The notes under the pieces are model-generated. The model was not told the origin of the DNA, did not search any database, and worked only from the letters and a program-made list of their open reading frames with translations. A stretch of DNA of 64,000 bases from Bacillus sp. HSf4 (lineage in GTDB: Bacteria > Bacillota > Bacilli > Bacillales > Bacillaceae). A program made the position numbers and the translations under genes. How positions within the stretch are numbered: position 1 is the first letter of the stretch; every line of letters starts with the position of its first letter. Shown in pieces: positions 35,398-46,703 of the stretch. The stretch lies in contig NZ_CP120679.1 in the NCBI RefSeq assembly GCF_029537375.1, forward strand, positions 1,600,001-1,664,000. Direction: 5' to 3'.

Positions 35398-36060
35398 ATG
35401 AAAAAAGAATTTGCAGTAATTGGACTCGGCCGGTTCGGCGGCAGCATTTGCAAGGCGCTGAGCGAGGAAGGCTTAGAAGTGATGGCGATCGATGTCGATG
35501 AGGATCGGGTGAACGAATACGCCAAAATCGCTTCACATGCTGTAATAGGAGATACAACTGACGAATCTGTGCTTAAAAACCTCGGACTCCGCAATTTTGA
35601 TCATGTTATTGTGGCAATCGGGGAAAATATTCAGGCGAGCATTTTAACGACGCTGATTTTAAAAGAGCTCGGCGTTAAAATGATCACGGTGAAAGCGCAA
35701 AATGACTACCACGAAAAGGTGCTGTCCAAAATCGGAGCCGACCGGATCGTTCATCCGGAGCGTGAAATGGGCAAAAGAATTGCTCATAATATCGTCTCCA
35801 ACAATGTGCTCGACTATCTTGAACTCTCAGATGAACACAGTCTCGTCGAAATCGCGGCGAACGGCAAACTGGCCGGAAATACGCTGCTTGATCTTGATAT
35901 TCGCGCCAGGTACGGCATTAATATCGTCGCGATTAAGCGCGAGAAAGAAGTGATTGTTTCCCCGCTTGCAACGGAGGAGATTCAAAAAGACGATATCTTA
36001 ATCGTCATCGGCTCGAACCCCGACATTGAAAGGTTTGAAAAAAAGGTGTTTCAACGATGA
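35398..36060 (+). CDS. ktrC: potassium uptake regulatory subunit KtrC
   Basis: A 220-aa cytosolic RCK protein gating the low-affinity KtrCD potassium channel. The Rossmann RCK-N domain has GLGRFG at residues 9-14 and acidic IDVDED at the end of strand 2; the C-terminal RCK-C domain (about 135-220) binds cyclic di-AMP in the family. ATGGAGG precedes the ATG at 35398. The partner membrane subunit KtrD is not in this window. Confidence 0.94.
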   Translation: MKKEFAVIGLGRFGGSICKALSEEGLEVMAIDVDEDRVNEYAKIASHAVIGDTTDESVLKNLGLRNFDHVIVAIGENIQASILTTLILKELGVKMITVKAQNDYHEKVLSKIGADRIVHPEREMGKRIAHNIVSNNVLDYLELSDEHSLVEIAANGKLAGNTLLDLDIRARYGINIVAIKREKEVIVSPLATEEIQKDDILIVIGSNPDIERFEKKVFQR

Positions 36061-36069
36061 TCAAACAAG

Positions 36070-36100
36070 CCGTAAGCGTTTTGCGCTTACGGTTTTTTTT
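36070..36100 (+). terminator. intrinsic terminator of ktrC
   Basis: Nine-bp stem CCGTAAGCG/CGCTTACGG, 5-nt loop, eight T. Confidence 0.93.
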
Positions 36101-36180
36101 ATCTTTTCATTGACTGTTGAGAGCGATTCGGCTACGATATTGAACCATATACATCAGAAAAAGAGAGGGGTTATCAACCT

Positions 36181-37899
36181 TTGGATAAAGAGGTGCTCAT
36201 CAATCGGCTCGGCGCTGCCAGTCATCGCAAAAAAGCTGATACAGTCATCAAAAACGGAAAAATCATGGATGTTTTCAATCAGGAATGGTTGGAGACGGAC
36301 ATTGCCATTGAAAACGGAGCCATCGTCGGTTTAGGCGATTATGAGGGAGAGAACATCATTGACGCAAAAGGGCAGATGATTGTTCCCGGATTTATTGACG
36401 GACATGTTCATATCGAGTCTTCGATGGTGCCGCCGGCCGAATTTGCCAAAGCGGTGATTCCTCATGGTGTCACAACCGTAATCACAGACCCCCACGAAAT
36501 CGCCAATGTCTCAGGAATCAAAGGGCTGACATTTATGATGGAACAAGCCCGCCGGACGAAGCTGAACATTCATTTTATGCTTCCTTCATGCGTTCCTGCT
36601 GCAGCGTTTGAAAAGTCCGGAGCGGTGTTGAATGCAGAGGATCTGAAGCCTTTTTACAACCGCAATGAAGTGCTCGGCCTTGCCGAGGTGATGGATTATG
36701 TTGCGGTGGAGGCGGCCGAAAGCGATATGACGCAAAAGCTTGCTGACGCTCATCTCGCCGGCAAGCGGATCGACGGGCACCTGGCCGGTCTTCCGCCCAA
36801 GCTTGTCAACGTCTACAGGGCCGCAGGCGTGCTGACCGATCATGAGGTGACAACCCCGGAAGAAGCGCTTGAAAGAATCAGAAGGGGAATGTACGTCATG
36901 CTCAGAGAGGGGTCTGTTGCTAAGAATGTACGGCATGTACTGCCTGCGGTCAATGAGAAAAATGCAAGGCGTTTCTTTTTTTGTACGGATGACAAACATT
37001 TGGATGAGCTGATTGATGAAGGGAGTATCAATCATCAGGTTAAACTGGCCATTCAATCCGGACTTGATCCTTTTCTCGCATATCAAATGGGAAGTCTTCA
37101 TGCAGCGGAATGCTACGGCTTGAAAACGAAGGGAGCTGTTGCCCCCGGTTATGATGCAGACCTTCTGTTCATCAGCGACTTAACAAATGTGGACATCACA
37201 CAGACGATGATCGGCGGTGTGATCTATAAAGAAGCCGATACATGCCTTTCCAGCAGCAAACTTGACGCCGCCTTGCTTCAATCCGTGCACCTGCCCAAGT
37301 TCGAGCTATGCGACCTTGAGATTCCGATTGTTCAAGACAGGGATATCCGTGTCATCGAAATTATTCCCAACCAGCTTGAAACAAGGCTTTTTTTGACCAA
37401 GCCGGATGAAGAACCGAATTTTCAGGCCGATACAGAAAACGATTTGCTGAAGATCGCGGTGATAGAACGTCACAGCGGCAAAAAGGAAATCGGTCTTGGC
37501 ATTGTCAAAGGATTCGGATTAAAAGAAGGGGCGATTGCGACGACCATTTCCCACGACTCTCATAATCTGATTGCTGTCGGGACAAACGATCGGGATCTGT
37601 TGAAAGCGATCGAACGACTCGGGGAAATCGGCGGAGGTTTGACCGTGGCCAAAGCAGAGAAAGAACTTCATTCCGTCGCCCTGCCAATAGCGGGGCTATT
37701 GTCCGACAAGCCGATTGACACCGTCAATGAAAGCTTGCTGTCACTTCATGAAGCATTGCAGCAAACCGGGTTTTCAGGTGATTTTAATCCATTTTTAACC
37801 CTTTCATTTCTGGCGCTTCCCGTCATTCCCGATATCAAGATGACGACGGAAGGACTGTTTGATGTGAAGGCCTTTCAGCATATTCCGATTCAATCCTAA
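36181..37899 (+). CDS. adeC: adenine deaminase AdeC
   Basis: A 572-aa amidohydrolase converting adenine to hypoxanthine in purine salvage. Metal-binding motifs: GHVHIESSM (near residues 71-79), the ITDPHEIANVSG segment, GHLAGL and FCTDDKHLDEL. The C-terminal third is the adenine deaminase-specific domain. TTG start at 36181 with AGAGAGGGG 10 nt upstream, giving MDKEVLINRL, comparable with the orthologue. Confidence 0.94.
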   Translation: MDKEVLINRLGAASHRKKADTVIKNGKIMDVFNQEWLETDIAIENGAIVGLGDYEGENIIDAKGQMIVPGFIDGHVHIESSMVPPAEFAKAVIPHGVTTVITDPHEIANVSGIKGLTFMMEQARRTKLNIHFMLPSCVPAAAFEKSGAVLNAEDLKPFYNRNEVLGLAEVMDYVAVEAAESDMTQKLADAHLAGKRIDGHLAGLPPKLVNVYRAAGVLTDHEVTTPEEALERIRRGMYVMLREGSVAKNVRHVLPAVNEKNARRFFFCTDDKHLDELIDEGSINHQVKLAIQSGLDPFLAYQMGSLHAAECYGLKTKGAVAPGYDADLLFISDLTNVDITQTMIGGVIYKEADTCLSSSKLDAALLQSVHLPKFELCDLEIPIVQDRDIRVIEIIPNQLETRLFLTKPDEEPNFQADTENDLLKIAVIERHSGKKEIGLGIVKGFGLKEGAIATTISHDSHNLIAVGTNDRDLLKAIERLGEIGGGLTVAKAEKELHSVALPIAGLLSDKPIDTVNESLLSLHEALQQTGFSGDFNPFLTLSFLALPVIPDIKMTTEGLFDVKAFQHIPIQS

Positions 37900-37900
37900 A

Positions 37901-37932
37901 AAAACGGATACACCTATTGGTGTATCCGTTAT
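37901..37932. terminator. bidirectional terminator adeC / rnjA
   Basis: Twelve-bp stem AACGGATACACC/GGTGTATCCGTT with a 4-nt loop, between convergent genes; A run on the left supplies the minus-strand T tract. Confidence 0.88.
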
Positions 37933-37935
37933 TAT

Positions 37936-39603
37936 TTACACTTCCATAATGATCGGCAGGATCATTGGGCGGCGCTTCGTTTTTTCGTATAGGAAAGGTG
38001 CGAGTGTGTCCGTGATTTCGTTTTTGATTTCAGACCACTGCGTTGTTTTGCGCTCCATCACTTTTTGAAGGTGGCTTGCGATCAGGTCTTGCGCTTCATT
38101 AATCAAATCGCCTGATTCCCTCATGTAGACAAAGCCTCTTGAAATTAAGTCAGGTCCTGCGGACACTTTGAATTCTTTCATATTGATGCTGACTACGACA
38201 ATGACGAGCCCTTCTTCAGAAAGGATGCGGCGGTCGCGAAGCACAATGTTGCCGATATCGCCGATGCCGCTTCCGTCAATATAAACATTGCCGGAAGGGA
38301 TTTTTCCCGCGACAGATGCTTCATCACTTGTCAAAGCAAGCACTTCACCATTATCCATGATAAAGCAGTTTTCCTCCGGAATCCCGCAATCTGTCGCCAG
38401 TTTCACGTGCATTTTCTGCATTCGGTATTCACCGTGAATCGGCATGAAGAATTTCGGCTTGATCAAACGAAGCATCAGCTTTTGTTCTTCCTGCCCGCCG
38501 TGTCCGGACGTATGAATATTCGTCACGGCTCCATGGATGACATCTGCACCCGCCCGGTAAAGCTGATTGATCGTGCGGCTGACACTGATCGTATTGCCCG
38601 GGATCGGAGAAGATGAAAATACGACCGTATCCCCGGGGTTGATGGAGATTTGCCGGTGGGTGCCGTTTGCAATCCGTGATAGCGCGGCCATCGGTTCACC
38701 TTGGCTTCCGGTACAGAGAATCGTTACCTTTCCGGCAGGCAGCCTGTTGATTTCATTCCCTTCAATAAACGTGTTTTTCGGGCATTTAATATATCCGAGT
38801 GTTTGTCCGATTTCAATGGCATTCTCCATGCTTCGTCCAAAAACGGCAACTTTTCGCCCGTTGGCAACAGCCGATTCGATCACCTGCTGCAGACGGTGAA
38901 TGTTTGAAGCGAAGGTCGCAAAGATGATCCGGCCTTCAACTTTGCGGAAAATATCATCAATGCTTTCACCGACTTTGCGTTCTGACATGGTGAAGTCAGG
39001 GATTTCACTGTTTGTGCTGTCAGACAGCAGACAAAGTACGCCTTCTTTGCCGATTTCGGCCATCTTGGTTAAGTTGGCTGGTTCGCCTACCGGAGTAAAA
39101 TCAAATTTAAAGTCACCGGTATGTACGATGTTTCCTTGCGGCGTTTTGACGACGATCCCGTATGAGTCAGGAATGCTGTGGGTCGTCCGGAAGAAAGAAA
39201 CAGCTGTTTTTCTGAATTTGACAATATCGTCCTCTTCAATAATATGAAGTTTTGTCTGGCGCAGAAGGCCGTGTTCTTCAAGCTTTTTTCTCAAGAGGCC
39301 GATCGCCAGCTGTCCGCCGTAAACAGGGATGTTGACCTGTTTCAAAAGGTATGGGATGCCTCCGATGTGGTCTTCATGTCCGTGCGTAATGAAAAGGCCT
39401 TTGATCTTTTCTTCATTTTTGACTAAATAAGTGTAATCTGGGATGACATAATCGATTCCGAGAAGCTCGTCCTCGGGAAACTTAATGCCTGCATCGATCA
39501 GCACAATCTCGTCCTGAAATTGTACACCGTACGTGTTTTTGCCGATTTCCCCAAGTCCGCCAAGGGCAAATACAGCCGTTTGGTCATTTTTAACAAATTT
39601 CAT
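37936..39603 (-). CDS. rnjA: ribonuclease J1
   Basis: A 555-aa essential RNase with endonuclease and 5'-3' exonuclease activity, central to mRNA decay and 16S maturation. Metallo-beta-lactamase motif HGHEDH at residues 74-79 with further ligands (HTGDFKFD), a beta-CASP domain with [11 protein letters not shown], and a C-terminal dimerisation domain. It lies 4 nt downstream of rpoY, cotranscribed. Length matches B. subtilis RnjA. Confidence 0.96.
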   Translation of the reverse strand: MKFVKNDQTAVFALGGLGEIGKNTYGVQFQDEIVLIDAGIKFPEDELLGIDYVIPDYTYLVKNEEKIKGLFITHGHEDHIGGIPYLLKQVNIPVYGGQLAIGLLRKKLEEHGLLRQTKLHIIEEDDIVKFRKTAVSFFRTTHSIPDSYGIVVKTPQGNIVHTGDFKFDFTPVGEPANLTKMAEIGKEGVLCLLSDSTNSEIPDFTMSERKVGESIDDIFRKVEGRIIFATFASNIHRLQQVIESAVANGRKVAVFGRSMENAIEIGQTLGYIKCPKNTFIEGNEINRLPAGKVTILCTGSQGEPMAALSRIANGTHRQISINPGDTVVFSSSPIPGNTISVSRTINQLYRAGADVIHGAVTNIHTSGHGGQEEQKLMLRLIKPKFFMPIHGEYRMQKMHVKLATDCGIPEENCFIMDNGEVLALTSDEASVAGKIPSGNVYIDGSGIGDIGNIVLRDRRILSEEGLVIVVVSINMKEFKVSAGPDLISRGFVYMRESGDLINEAQDLIASHLQKVMERKTTQWSEIKNEITDTLAPFLYEKTKRRPMILPIIMEV

Positions 39604-39607
39604 TCAT

Positions 39608-39817
39608 TCATAACTCCAATACTTTAAAATTTTCGCTTTGCTTTTCGTATTCTAAAAAAGCGCCTTCAACTTCCTGTATAAACTCAATGTTGTAATTGTA
39701 TTGTTTTAATTTAGATCTGACTTCACGTTCAGATTGAGCTTCCACAAAAATTGAATCTGTTTTTTCACGAACAGGTACTTCGTCATTACTGCCCTGAAAA
39801 AATACCTTATAAATCAT
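39608..39817 (-). CDS. rpoY: RNA polymerase epsilon subunit RpoY
   Basis: A 69-aa small RNA polymerase subunit (YkzG family), sequence [20 protein letters not shown] at the N-terminus and [14 protein letters not shown] at the C-terminus. It binds near the active centre and resembles the phage T7 Gp2 inhibitor. First gene of the rpoY-rnjA pair, linking transcription and RNA decay. The ribosome site GGAGAG lies upstream on the minus strand. Confidence 0.95.
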   Translation of the reverse strand: MIYKVFFQGSNDEVPVREKTDSIFVEAQSEREVRSKLKQYNYNIEFIQEVEGAFLEYEKQSENFKVLEL

Positions 39818-39897
39818 CCAAATCTCTCCTTAACTGCCGATTGTTAGACTCATCTTTCTATTATATGCGAAATTGCTTTATAAGAAAAGCGCCTGAG

Positions 39898-39935
39898 AAA
39901 AAAAGGACCCTTCCACATGTGTGAAGGTCCTTTTT
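39898..39935. terminator. terminator of the 23-aa peptide unit
   Basis: AAAGGACC...GGTCCTTT with inner TTCCACATGTGTGAA. The hairpin has T on one side and A on the other, so it can work in both directions. Confidence 0.8.
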
Positions 39936-40005
39936 AAGCAATCGACTTTCTGCGCATCATACCATTCAGCTGTTTTTTTAATTTCTTCCGCAGACGGCGA
40001 AGCAT
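39934..40005 (-). CDS. tiny basic peptide (23 aa)
   Basis: ATG on the minus strand at 40005, with a perfect AAAGGAGG 7 nt upstream, encodes 23 residues beginning MLRRLRKKLKKQLNG and ending RRKSIA: about ten Lys/Arg and no acidic residue, probably an amphipathic helix. A promoter (-10 TATAAT, 40061-40066) and a terminator hairpin bracket it, giving a transcript of about 155 nt. Translation is likely from the ribosome site; function and family are unknown. It may alternatively be a small RNA with a fortuitous ORF. Confidence 0.55.
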   Translation of the reverse strand: MLRRLRKKLKKQLNGMMRRKSIA

Positions 40006-40060
40006 TCGGTTTCCTCCTTTCTCTGACTTGTCCCCATGCCGGTCTTGTTTCTTTAGTTCT

Positions 40061-40088
40061 ATTATATGATGAATTTGTCTATTGTTAC
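40061..40088 (-). promoter_or_regulatory. promoter of the 23-aa peptide unit
   Basis: On the minus strand GTAACA (40083-40088), 16-nt spacer, perfect TATAAT (40061-40066). Confidence 0.6.
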
Positions 40089-40212
40089 ATGGTTATTATT
40101 GGCATGTGGATTTTGTTTTGGTTTTCAAGTGAAAAGGTTTTCTCTGGACGTTAGTTTTTGTATGATGGAACAGGAGAACGATAAATGATACAAGCTAAGG
40201 AGACCTGCAATC

Positions 40213-40986
40213 ATGGATAAAAAGCTGATTTTTTTTGATATCGACGGAACCATTTATGATCATGATAAAAAGATTCCCGCGAGTACAAAACGGGCCATTT
40301 CCGATTTGAAAGCGCACGGACACCATGTTTTCATCGCGACAGGAAGGGCTCCGTTCATGGTTGGTGAAGTTCTCGAAGAACTGGACATCCATTCATTTGT
40401 CTCATATAACGGACAGTATGTCGTATTCGAAGGTGAGGTCATCTATAAAAACCCGCTATCTGCCGCCTCCCTGGAAAGTTTGCTGGAACATTCGGATCAA
40501 TGCGGCCACCCGATCGTTTTTATGGGAGAAGAGGGAATGCGCGCTTCGATCGGGGATCATCCCTCTATTCTTGAAGGGATCGGCAGCTTAAAAGTGGCAC
40601 CTCCGCAGCCTGACCGCTCCTATTATCAAGGAAGGGACATTTTTCAAGTGCTTCTCTTCTGTGATGAGAAGGATGAAGAGCAGTACCGCCGGTTTCGGGA
40701 ATTCAATTTCATCCGCTGGCACGAGCGTTCGACAGATGTTCTGCCTGCTGGAGGCTCAAAAGCGGAAGGGATCAAAAAGGTCATCGAAAAGCTGCCGTTT
40801 GCAAGAAAGGATACATATGCGTTTGGAGACGGTCTGAACGATCTGAAAATGATCGAATTTGCGGGGACGGGAGTTGCGATGGGCAACGCTGTCGAAGAGC
40901 TGAAAAAGATCGCCGACTTCGTCACGAAACCGGTTGATGAAGATGGGATTGCATATGCGGTTGAAGCGCTTGGCCTTTTAAAATAG
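40213..40986 (+). CDS. ykrA: HAD-family phosphatase YkrA (Cof type)
   Basis: A 257-aa haloacid-dehalogenase hydrolase of the Cof/IIB subfamily. Motif I FFDIDGTIYD (residues about 8-17) carries the nucleophilic Asp, motif II is IATGRAP, and motif IV is AFGDGLNDLKMIEFAG. Such enzymes dephosphorylate sugar phosphates or flavin nucleotides; the substrate is not evident. AAGGAG precedes the ATG at 40213. Confidence 0.93.
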   Translation: MDKKLIFFDIDGTIYDHDKKIPASTKRAISDLKAHGHHVFIATGRAPFMVGEVLEELDIHSFVSYNGQYVVFEGEVIYKNPLSAASLESLLEHSDQCGHPIVFMGEEGMRASIGDHPSILEGIGSLKVAPPQPDRSYYQGRDIFQVLLFCDEKDEEQYRRFREFNFIRWHERSTDVLPAGGSKAEGIKKVIEKLPFARKDTYAFGDGLNDLKMIEFAGTGVAMGNAVEELKKIADFVTKPVDEDGIAYAVEALGLLK

Positions 40987-40989
40987 CTG

Positions 40990-41018
40990 AAGCGGATCGA
41001 ACTTTCGATCCGCTTTTT
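40990..41018 (+). terminator. terminator of ykrA
   Basis: AAGCGGATCGAA pairs with TTCGATCCGCTT across a 2-3 nt gap; five T follow. The stem is between ykrA and the convergent deformylase gene. Confidence 0.88.
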
Positions 41019-41022
41019 GCCG

Positions 41023-41577
41023 CTATCTGCCGACAGGTATTGCGTTTTCCGGCTCTTTCAGCGGATTTTCTTTGTCGATATGGTCATAGAACATAATGCC
41101 GTTTAAGTGATCGATTTCGTGCTGGAAGACGATCGCAGGGTAGCCCTTTAAACGGATGTCAATGTTTTCGCCTTCAAGCGTCGTCGCTTTTACTCTGATC
41201 CGCGCATAGCGCGGGACGAAGCCCGGGATCGGCTCGTCAACCGACAGGCAGCCTTCACCGCTTGTCAAGTAGCTTTTCTGGACGGAGTGGCTGACAATCC
41301 GGGGATTAAAAAGCGCGTAGCTGTATAATGTGCCGTCTTCGCCTTCGGCATGGACGGCGATCATTCTTTTATTGACATTAATTTGCGGAGCGGCGAGGCC
41401 CACTCCTGGACGAAGATTGTATTTTTGAGCGATCTCGGGGTCTTGACTGTTTTTGACAAACTCGATCATTTCAGTCAGCTGCTTTATCTCCGTTTCATTT
41501 GCTGGCAATTGCACTTCTTCGGCGACGGTTCTCAAAGCGGGATGACCGTCGCGGACAATGTTTTCCATTGTAATCAA
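41023..41577 (-). CDS. defB: peptide deformylase DefB (YkrB)
   Basis: A 184-aa metal-dependent deformylase removing formyl groups from nascent proteins. Three motifs: GLAAPQ (residues 60-65), EGCLS with metal-ligand Cys110, and HEIDH (153-157). It is of the type 2, Gram-positive class with extra insertions. The TTG start at 41577 has GGGAGTGA upstream and gives MITMENIVRDGHPALR, agreeing with B. subtilis YkrB; the extra five codons upstream overlap the ribosome site. Confidence 0.94.
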   Translation of the reverse strand: MITMENIVRDGHPALRTVAEEVQLPANETEIKQLTEMIEFVKNSQDPEIAQKYNLRPGVGLAAPQINVNKRMIAVHAEGEDGTLYSYALFNPRIVSHSVQKSYLTSGEGCLSVDEPIPGFVPRYARIRVKATTLEGENIDIRLKGYPAIVFQHEIDHLNGIMFYDHIDKENPLKEPENAIPVGR

Positions 41578-41654
41578 CTTCTTCACTCCCACTGATTAAT
41601 ATGTAAAGTATAGCGGATGTTCTCCCCGGCGTGCAATGTCTCTGCATCATAAAT

Positions 41655-41678
41655 GACCAGCCAAAAAAGCGGCTGGTC
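41655..41678. terminator. hairpin downstream of the YjcZ-like gene
   Basis: Perfect 8-bp stem GACCAGCC/GGCTGGTC with an 8-nt loop; on the minus strand it follows the YjcZ-like stop codon, tail ATTTAT. Confidence 0.6.
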
Positions 41679-41695
41679 TTGTTGATTTCACTGAA

Positions 41696-41830
41696 CTAGC
41701 AGCCTAAATAAGCCGCACCTACAATAATCAGCAATATAAAGAGAACAACGATCAAAGCGAATGTGCGGCCGTAGCCATATCCACCGTATCCGCCGCCGTA
41801 CCCGTATCCAGGGCAGCAATAACCGTACAT
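41696..41830 (-). CDS. YjcZ-family sporulation microprotein
   Basis: A 44-aa peptide: a Gly/Tyr-rich N-terminal half ([20 protein letters not shown]) followed by one hydrophobic helix (about residues 24-42) ending in GC. This is the layout of the YjcZ/tiny transmembrane sporulation family. AGGAGG is 7 nt upstream of the ATG. A textbook sigma-K promoter lies upstream, so late mother-cell (coat stage) expression is expected. Too short for many gene finders. Confidence 0.85.
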   Translation of the reverse strand: MYGYCCPGYGYGGGYGGYGYGRTFALIVVLFILLIIVGAAYLGC

Positions 41831-41893
41831 ATGAAGACCTCCTCCGTAGTTTTACGCAAAGCCTTTTTTCTTTAGTAGGCATAGCGTCTAATA

Positions 41894-41920
41894 TAAATTA
41901 TGTAAAAGTCGGATGGTTGT
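41894..41920 (-). promoter_or_regulatory. sigma-K promoter of the YjcZ-like gene
   Basis: On the minus strand AC (41919-41920), exactly 16 nt, then CATAATTTA (41894-41902), matching AC-N16-CATANNNTA. Confidence 0.75.
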
Positions 41921-42090
41921 ATAGTCGAATGCCCAACATCACGTAAATTTCCCAAATTGATTTTGTTCTAAAACCGTCCCTCCATACATACCGATCTTGT
42001 ATCGGCATGTCCAAAAACACCGGGATTTTTTGTTGTCAAACATACGAATAAACTTTATAGTGGAATTTGTCTAGATTGGGGGAAGTCAGA

Positions 42091-42759
42091 GTGAAATCAT
42101 CAACATTGCGTGTGCCTGCCGTCCTTGCCGTTTTTTGTGCGGCGATATTTTTACTGGCGGGCTGCTTTTGGAAAGATCCCGTAAGTTCTTTGCACGGCTC
42201 TCTGGAAAAGATCGTCGAATTGGAAAAGCCGTTTAAAAAGGAGCAGGCATCTCTGAAAAGCTTGGAAAAAAACGAATCGAAGCTTTATGAAGAAATGATC
42301 AGGCTGAATATGGATGATTTTGATCAGGTTGTGAAGCTTTCCAATCAGGCGCTGAAAAACGCAGACAAACGCGAAGCGCATTTACAAACGGAAAAGGAAA
42401 GCATTGAAAAGGCAAAGCGCGAATTTGAAGCGAATAAAGAGACCGCCGAAAAGATCGGCGATGAAAAGGTGAGGAAAAAAGCGGAGAATGCCGCTTCTTA
42501 TATGGAGAAGCGCTACAAGGCGTACGGGACGCTTTATGCAGCATATAAAAGCGCCATCGGACTTGACAAAGAATTGTACAAGCTCCTGCAAAATAAGGAT
42601 CTCGAACTGAGCAAACTCGAAGCCCAGCTGAAGAAAATCAACAAATCGTATGATGATGTATTGAAGCGGAGCAAAGACTTCAACGCTTATACAAAAGATT
42701 TTAATCAAGCCAAAAAAGAGTTTTACAAGGCGGCAGGATTTAATGTGAAGGAGAGCTGA
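42091..42759 (+). CDS. ykyA: lipoprotein YkyA
   Basis: A 222-aa lipoprotein. Lipobox LLAGC (Cys near residue 25) follows a hydrophobic signal; the mature part is highly charged and helical with coiled-coil character (ESIEKAKREFEANKETAEKI). It is the YkyA family, of unknown function, adjacent to the pdh operon in B. subtilis too. Start GTG at 42091 with GGGGGAAG upstream; the open frame to 42067 includes the ribosome site. Confidence 0.9.
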   Translation: MKSSTLRVPAVLAVFCAAIFLLAGCFWKDPVSSLHGSLEKIVELEKPFKKEQASLKSLEKNESKLYEEMIRLNMDDFDQVVKLSNQALKNADKREAHLQTEKESIEKAKREFEANKETAEKIGDEKVRKKAENAASYMEKRYKAYGTLYAAYKSAIGLDKELYKLLQNKDLELSKLEAQLKKINKSYDDVLKRSKDFNAYTKDFNQAKKEFYKAAGFNVKES

Positions 42760-42782
42760 TTTGAATCGGCTCTCCTTTTTTT
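42748..42782 (+). terminator. terminator of ykyA
   Basis: Nine-bp stem AAGGAGAGC/GCTCTCCTT with a 12-nt loop and a T tract that runs into the next TTGACA. Confidence 0.85.
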
Positions 42783-44277
<1,495 letters not shown>

Positions 44278-44280
44278 GCC

Positions 44281-45258
44281 ATGGCGCAAATGACAATGAT
44301 TCAAGCAATCACTGATGCGTTACGCACAGAACTGAAAAATGACGAAAATGTCTTAGTTTTCGGAGAAGACGTCGGTGTTAACGGCGGCGTGTTCCGTGCG
44401 ACTGAAGGATTGCAAAAAGAGTTTGGTGAGGATCGCGTATTTGACACTCCTCTTGCCGAATCTGGTATCGGCGGTCTTGCACTCGGTATGGGCTTACAAG
44501 GTTTCCGTCCGGTAATGGAAATTCAATTTTTCGGATTCGTGTATGAAGTAATGGATTCAGTTTCCGGCCAAATGGCGCGGATGCGCTACCGTTCCGGCGG
44601 CCGCTGGACTTCTCCTGTTACAATCCGTTCCCCGTTTGGCGGCGGTGTTCATACACCAGAGCTTCACGCGGACAGCTTGGAAGGACTTGTTGCACAGCAG
44701 CCTGGACTTAAAGTCGTGATCCCTTCAACTCCGTACGATGCAAAAGGACTTTTGATTTCCGCGATCCGCGACAACGATCCGGTCGTCTTCCTTGAGCATA
44801 TGAAGCTTTATCGTTCATTCCGCCAGGAGGTTCCGGAGGAAGAATACACAATTGAAATCGGAAAAGCCGATGTGAAGCGTGAAGGTACAGATCTTTCCAT
44901 CATCACGTATGGAGCGATGGTTCACGAATCATTAAAAGCAGCTGAAGAACTTGAAAAAGAAGGCGTATCAGCTGAGGTTGTCGATCTTCGCACAGTCAGC
45001 CCGCTTGATATTGACGCAATCATCGCATCTGTTGAGAAAACAGGCCGTGCAATCGTTGTTCAAGAAGCGCAAAAACAAGCAGGTATTGCAGCGAACGTTG
45101 TAGCGGAAATCAATGACCGCGCCATCTTAAGCCTTGAAGCACCGGTGCTTCGCGTGGCAGCGCCTGATACTGTATTCCCATTCTCTCAAGCTGAAGGCGT
45201 TTGGCTTCCAAACCATAAAGACGTGCTTGAAACTGCAAAAAAAGTATTGGAATTTTAA
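44281..45258 (+). CDS. pdhB: pyruvate dehydrogenase E1 beta subunit
   Basis: A 325-aa transketolase-type subunit forming the E1 heterotetramer with PdhA. Family segments: [42 protein letters not shown] and [16 protein letters not shown]. It begins 3 nt after the pdhA stop, with AAGGAG overlapping the end of pdhA. Confidence 0.96.
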   Translation: MAQMTMIQAITDALRTELKNDENVLVFGEDVGVNGGVFRATEGLQKEFGEDRVFDTPLAESGIGGLALGMGLQGFRPVMEIQFFGFVYEVMDSVSGQMARMRYRSGGRWTSPVTIRSPFGGGVHTPELHADSLEGLVAQQPGLKVVIPSTPYDAKGLLISAIRDNDPVVFLEHMKLYRSFRQEVPEEEYTIEIGKADVKREGTDLSIITYGAMVHESLKAAEELEKEGVSAEVVDLRTVSPLDIDAIIASVEKTGRAIVVQEAQKQAGIAANVVAEINDRAILSLEAPVLRVAAPDTVFPFSQAEGVWLPNHKDVLETAKKVLEF

Positions 45259-45275
45259 TCTAATCAGATATGAAG

Positions 45276-45308
45276 GAAGGGGAAAGTTGACGTTTGTCTT
45301 TTCCCTTC
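45276..45308 (+). terminator. intercistronic hairpin between pdhB and pdhC
   Basis: Eleven-position stem GAAGGGGAAAG/CTTTTCCCTTC with one G-T pair and an 11-nt loop. No T tract, so more likely an mRNA processing or stability element than a terminator. Confidence 0.5.
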
Positions 45309-45403
45309 ATGTATTTCCACAGTCAGGCGGGAATTTTCAGCCGTATAACTGACAGTCTGTGAAACAATAACAACTACGTAAATATCTTAGGAGGTCGAAA
45401 ACT

Positions 45404-46699
45404 GTGGCATTTGAATTTAAACTTCCGGATATCGGGGAAGGAATCCACGAGGGCGAAATCGTAAAATGGTTCGTCAAGCCAAACGATGAGGTAAACGAAG
45501 ATGACGTTTTGGCAGAGGTGCAAAACGATAAAGCTGTTGTAGAAATTCCTTCACCTGTTAAGGGAAAAGTATTAGAATTAAAAGTTGAAGAGGGAACAGT
45601 CGCAACCGTCGGGCAGACAATCATTACATTTGATGCACCAGGGTACGAAGATCTTCAATTTAAAGGTAGCGACGAATCATCAGAAGCTAAAACTGAAGAG
45701 GCTAAAGCAGAAGAAGCTGAAGCACCTGCACAAGAAACAGCAGCCAAGCAGGATGATGCAGACGCAGATCCGAATAAACGCGTCATCGCAATGCCTTCCG
45801 TTCGCAAATATGCTCGTGAAAAAGGCGTTGATATCGCGAAGGTTGCCGGTTCCGGCAAAAACGGACGGGTTCTCAAAGAAGATATCGACAGCTTCTTAAA
45901 CGGAGGTGCAGCAGTAGAAGCTCCAGCTGCTCAAGCTGAAGAGAAAGCAGAACCTGCTCAACAGCCGCAAGCTGCAGTACAAGTTCCGGAAGGCGAGTTC
46001 CCTGAAACACGCGAAAAAATGAGCGGAATCCGCAAAGCCATCGCAAAAGCTATGGTGAATTCCAAACATACCGCTCCACACGTTACACTAATGGATGAAG
46101 TCGATGTAACAAACCTTGTCGCACACCGTAAGCAGTTTAAACAAGTTGCGGCTGACCAAGGCATTAAGCTGACTTACCTGCCTTACGTGGTAAAAGCTTT
46201 AACATCAGCTCTGAAAAAATATCCTGTACTTAACACATCAATCGACGATAATACAGATGAAGTGATTCAGAAGCACTACTACAACATCGGTATTGCAGCA
46301 GACACCGACAAAGGACTGCTTGTGCCGGTTGTTAAAAATGCGGACCGCAAAGCTGTGTTTGAGATTTCCAATGAAATCAACGAACTTGCGACAAAAGCGC
46401 GCGAAGGCAAGCTTGCTCCTGCTGAAATGAAAGGCGCTTCTTGCACAATCACCAACATCGGTTCTGCCGGCGGCCAATGGTTCACACCGGTTATCAACCA
46501 TCCTGAGGTTGCGATCCTTGGAATCGGCCGTATCGCTGAAAAAGCGATTGTGCGCGACGGCGAAATTGTCGCTGCACCTGTTCTGGCTCTTTCTCTAAGC
46601 TTTGACCACCGTATGATCGACGGGGCAACTGCACAAAACGCGTTGAATCACATCAAGCGTTTACTGAACGATCCACAACTAATTTTAATGGAGGCGTAA
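45404..46699 (+). CDS. pdhC: dihydrolipoamide acetyltransferase E2
   Basis: A 431-aa core of the complex. A single lipoyl domain (residues 1-80) with lipoylated Lys43 in [12 protein letters not shown], an Ala/Glu/Pro-rich linker, a peripheral subunit-binding domain (about 127-163, [17 protein letters not shown]), a second linker, and the catalytic acyltransferase domain with [10 protein letters not shown] near the C-terminus. GTG start at 45404 with AGGAGG upstream. In B. subtilis an extra promoter precedes pdhC. Confidence 0.96.
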   Translation: MAFEFKLPDIGEGIHEGEIVKWFVKPNDEVNEDDVLAEVQNDKAVVEIPSPVKGKVLELKVEEGTVATVGQTIITFDAPGYEDLQFKGSDESSEAKTEEAKAEEAEAPAQETAAKQDDADADPNKRVIAMPSVRKYAREKGVDIAKVAGSGKNGRVLKEDIDSFLNGGAAVEAPAAQAEEKAEPAQQPQAAVQVPEGEFPETREKMSGIRKAIAKAMVNSKHTAPHVTLMDEVDVTNLVAHRKQFKQVAADQGIKLTYLPYVVKALTSALKKYPVLNTSIDDNTDEVIQKHYYNIGIAADTDKGLLVPVVKNADRKAVFEISNEINELATKAREGKLAPAEMKGASCTITNIGSAGGQWFTPVINHPEVAILGIGRIAEKAIVRDGEIVAAPVLALSLSFDHRMIDGATAQNALNHIKRLLNDPQLILMEA

Positions 46700-46703
46700 T
46701 GTC

